Part shown: piece by piece, positions 63,247 through 64,000 of the stretch
How positions within the stretch are numbered: the first letter of the stretch is position 1
How the letters are laid out: the number at the start of each line of letters is the position of its first letter
NCBI RefSeq assembly: GCF_020733705.1
Contig: NZ_JAJFZM010000016.1
Location: 1 to 64,000 of the forward strand
Origin: Nocardia australiensis
Lineage (GTDB): Bacteria > Actinomycetota > Actinomycetes > Mycobacteriales > Mycobacteriaceae
Direction of reading: 5' to 3'
DNA length: 64,000 nt
The notes under the pieces: model-generated
Told to the model about the DNA's origin: nothing
The model's database searches: none
Seen by the model: only the letters and a program-made list of their open reading frames with translations
Program-made: the position numbers and the translations under genes

Positions 63247-64000
63247 CAACAGATGCGGCACCGATGCGGACAGCGCGTCATCTTCGTACGATCTCCCGCG
63301 AGCTGACGCATCGCTGCGCCGTCTCCGAGGTATTCGTGACGTCGCTGGACGCGGTCGGCGAGGACTTGTTCATCGCGGGCGCACAGCTACCGCGCATGCA
63401 TGCCTACTACGGCGATCACGCGGGTTCGCTTGCTATGCGCCATGATCCGCTGCTGGTGATGGAAGCCGCCCGCCAGGCCGCCATCGCGGTGGCCCACGAG
63501 TTCTACGGGGTGCCGCTCGAAATGGCCTTCGTGGTCAGGACATTCAACGGTGCCGGCGCGGATACCACGGCCTGGGAGATCGGTACCGCGCCCGAGGATC
63601 TGGTGATACGGGTGCGAGTTCCGCAGCAGCACCGCCGTGATGGCGTGCTGCACGGGCTGGATATGGTCTTGGACATCGAGTCAGCGGGCGTGCCGATGCT
63701 GACCGTCGACGGCTCGTTCTCCTGGGTGACCTCCCGCCAGTGGTCGGGGCTGCGCTCGGCGTTTCGCGACAGCCTCGGCCTGGAGCCCTACCACAGCGCC
63801 TCGGCATTGACCGAACGCGCGGACCCGGCCACGGTGGGGCGGGAGAACTGGCGCAATGTCGTGATCGGCCCGCCTCGGCCCGACGGTGTGACGGTGCGCG
63901 CCGCGCTGGTAGCGGACCTGGGGCATCCATTCCTGTTCGATCATCAACTCGACCACATTCCGGGCAGCCTGCTCATCGAGGCGTGCAGGCAGACGGCGCT
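63243..64000 (+). CDS. AfsA-family gamma-butyrolactone (butenolide) synthase, partial
   Basis: The first 252 residues of an AfsA/ScbA-type protein; the gene runs off the window. Two hotdog-like repeats are seen: QLPRMHAYYGDHAGSLAMRHDPLLVMEAARQAAIAVAHEFYGVP, and HPFLFDHQLDHIPGSLLIEACRQTA. The substrate-binding pattern (HAYYGDH, DPLLVMEAARQ) is that of AfsA, which joins a beta-ketoacyl-ACP to dihydroxyacetone phosphate to give a phosphorylated butenolide. GTG overlaps the previous stop as GTGA. Confidence 0.9.
   Translation, partial: MTTDAAPMRTARHLRTISRELTHRCAVSEVFVTSLDAVGEDLFIAGAQLPRMHAYYGDHAGSLAMRHDPLLVMEAARQAAIAVAHEFYGVPLEMAFVVRTFNGAGADTTAWEIGTAPEDLVIRVRVPQQHRRDGVLHGLDMVLDIESAGVPMLTVDGSFSWVTSRQWSGLRSAFRDSLGLEPYHSASALTERADPATVGRENWRNVVIGPPRPDGVTVRAALVADLGHPFLFDHQLDHIPGSLLIEACRQTA

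Overview
The window is about 64 kb of high-GC actinobacterial chromosome from the Mycobacteriales, most likely Nocardia or a close relative. The reasons are mycobacterial-type gene content and order (tig-clpP1-clpP2-clpX; glpD / tetR / FAD oxidase / diacylglycerol kinase; valS-folC-DUF4233-ndk-rne-rplU-rpmA-obg-proB), an mIHF gene, an EspG/PPE-like type VII secretion locus, frequent GTG starts and many ATGA/GTGA stop-start overlaps.

Layout. (1) 1-4254: right end of an integrated phage-like element. It has a leftward operon (XRE regulator, excisionase-like protein, antirepressor), a divergent repressor-like gene, an operator-rich region between them, a tyrosine integrase and a truncated 3' copy of tRNA-Gly(TCC). 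An intact tRNA-Pro(TGG) follows. (2) 4.4-12.8 kb: indolepyruvate ferredoxin oxidoreductase, small unknown genes, an acyltransferase-SGNH membrane protein and two small membrane proteins. (3) 12.9-20.3 kb, minus strand: a three-gene Dyp-peroxidase operon, a beta-lactamase-fold esterase, a decayed Pnkp (RNA repair) gene and phosphoketolase. (4) 20.5-27.9 kb: FKBP lipoprotein, trigger factor and the Clp protease genes, a ketosteroid isomerase with a KstR-type operator, mIHF and a Nudix hydrolase. (5) 28-39 kb: FdhD with an FdhF/YdeP-type molybdoenzyme, an FHA protein, a TetR/GNAT pair, then glpD/tetR diverging from an ether-lipid-synthase-like oxidase and a lipid kinase. (6) 39-52 kb: housekeeping valS to proB block. 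(7) 52.2-54.4 kb: type VII secretion accessory genes. (8) 54.7-64 kb, open at the right edge: a tightly coupled biosynthetic operon.

The most interesting part is region 8. A PEP-synthase-like phosphotransferase, an acyl-AMP ligase fused to a nucleotidyltransferase and further domains, an acyl carrier protein, a thioester-reductase-like SDR, a nucleoside-diphosphate-kinase-like protein and an AfsA-type butenolide synthase are translated head to tail with overlapping stops and starts. It looks like a gamma-butyrolactone pathway with several phosphoryl- or nucleotidyl-transfer steps. From memory it resembles the spt (salinipostin / Sal-GBL) operon family of actinomycetes; I could not verify the gene-by-gene match.

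Other points of note: a KstR-like box inside a 34-bp palindrome over a ketosteroid isomerase start, a Pnkp pseudogene, a 92-bp near-perfect inverted repeat after proB, and several genes whose -10-like hexamer lies directly before the start codon, suggesting leaderless mRNAs. All functional calls rest on reading the translated sequence; no database search was possible.
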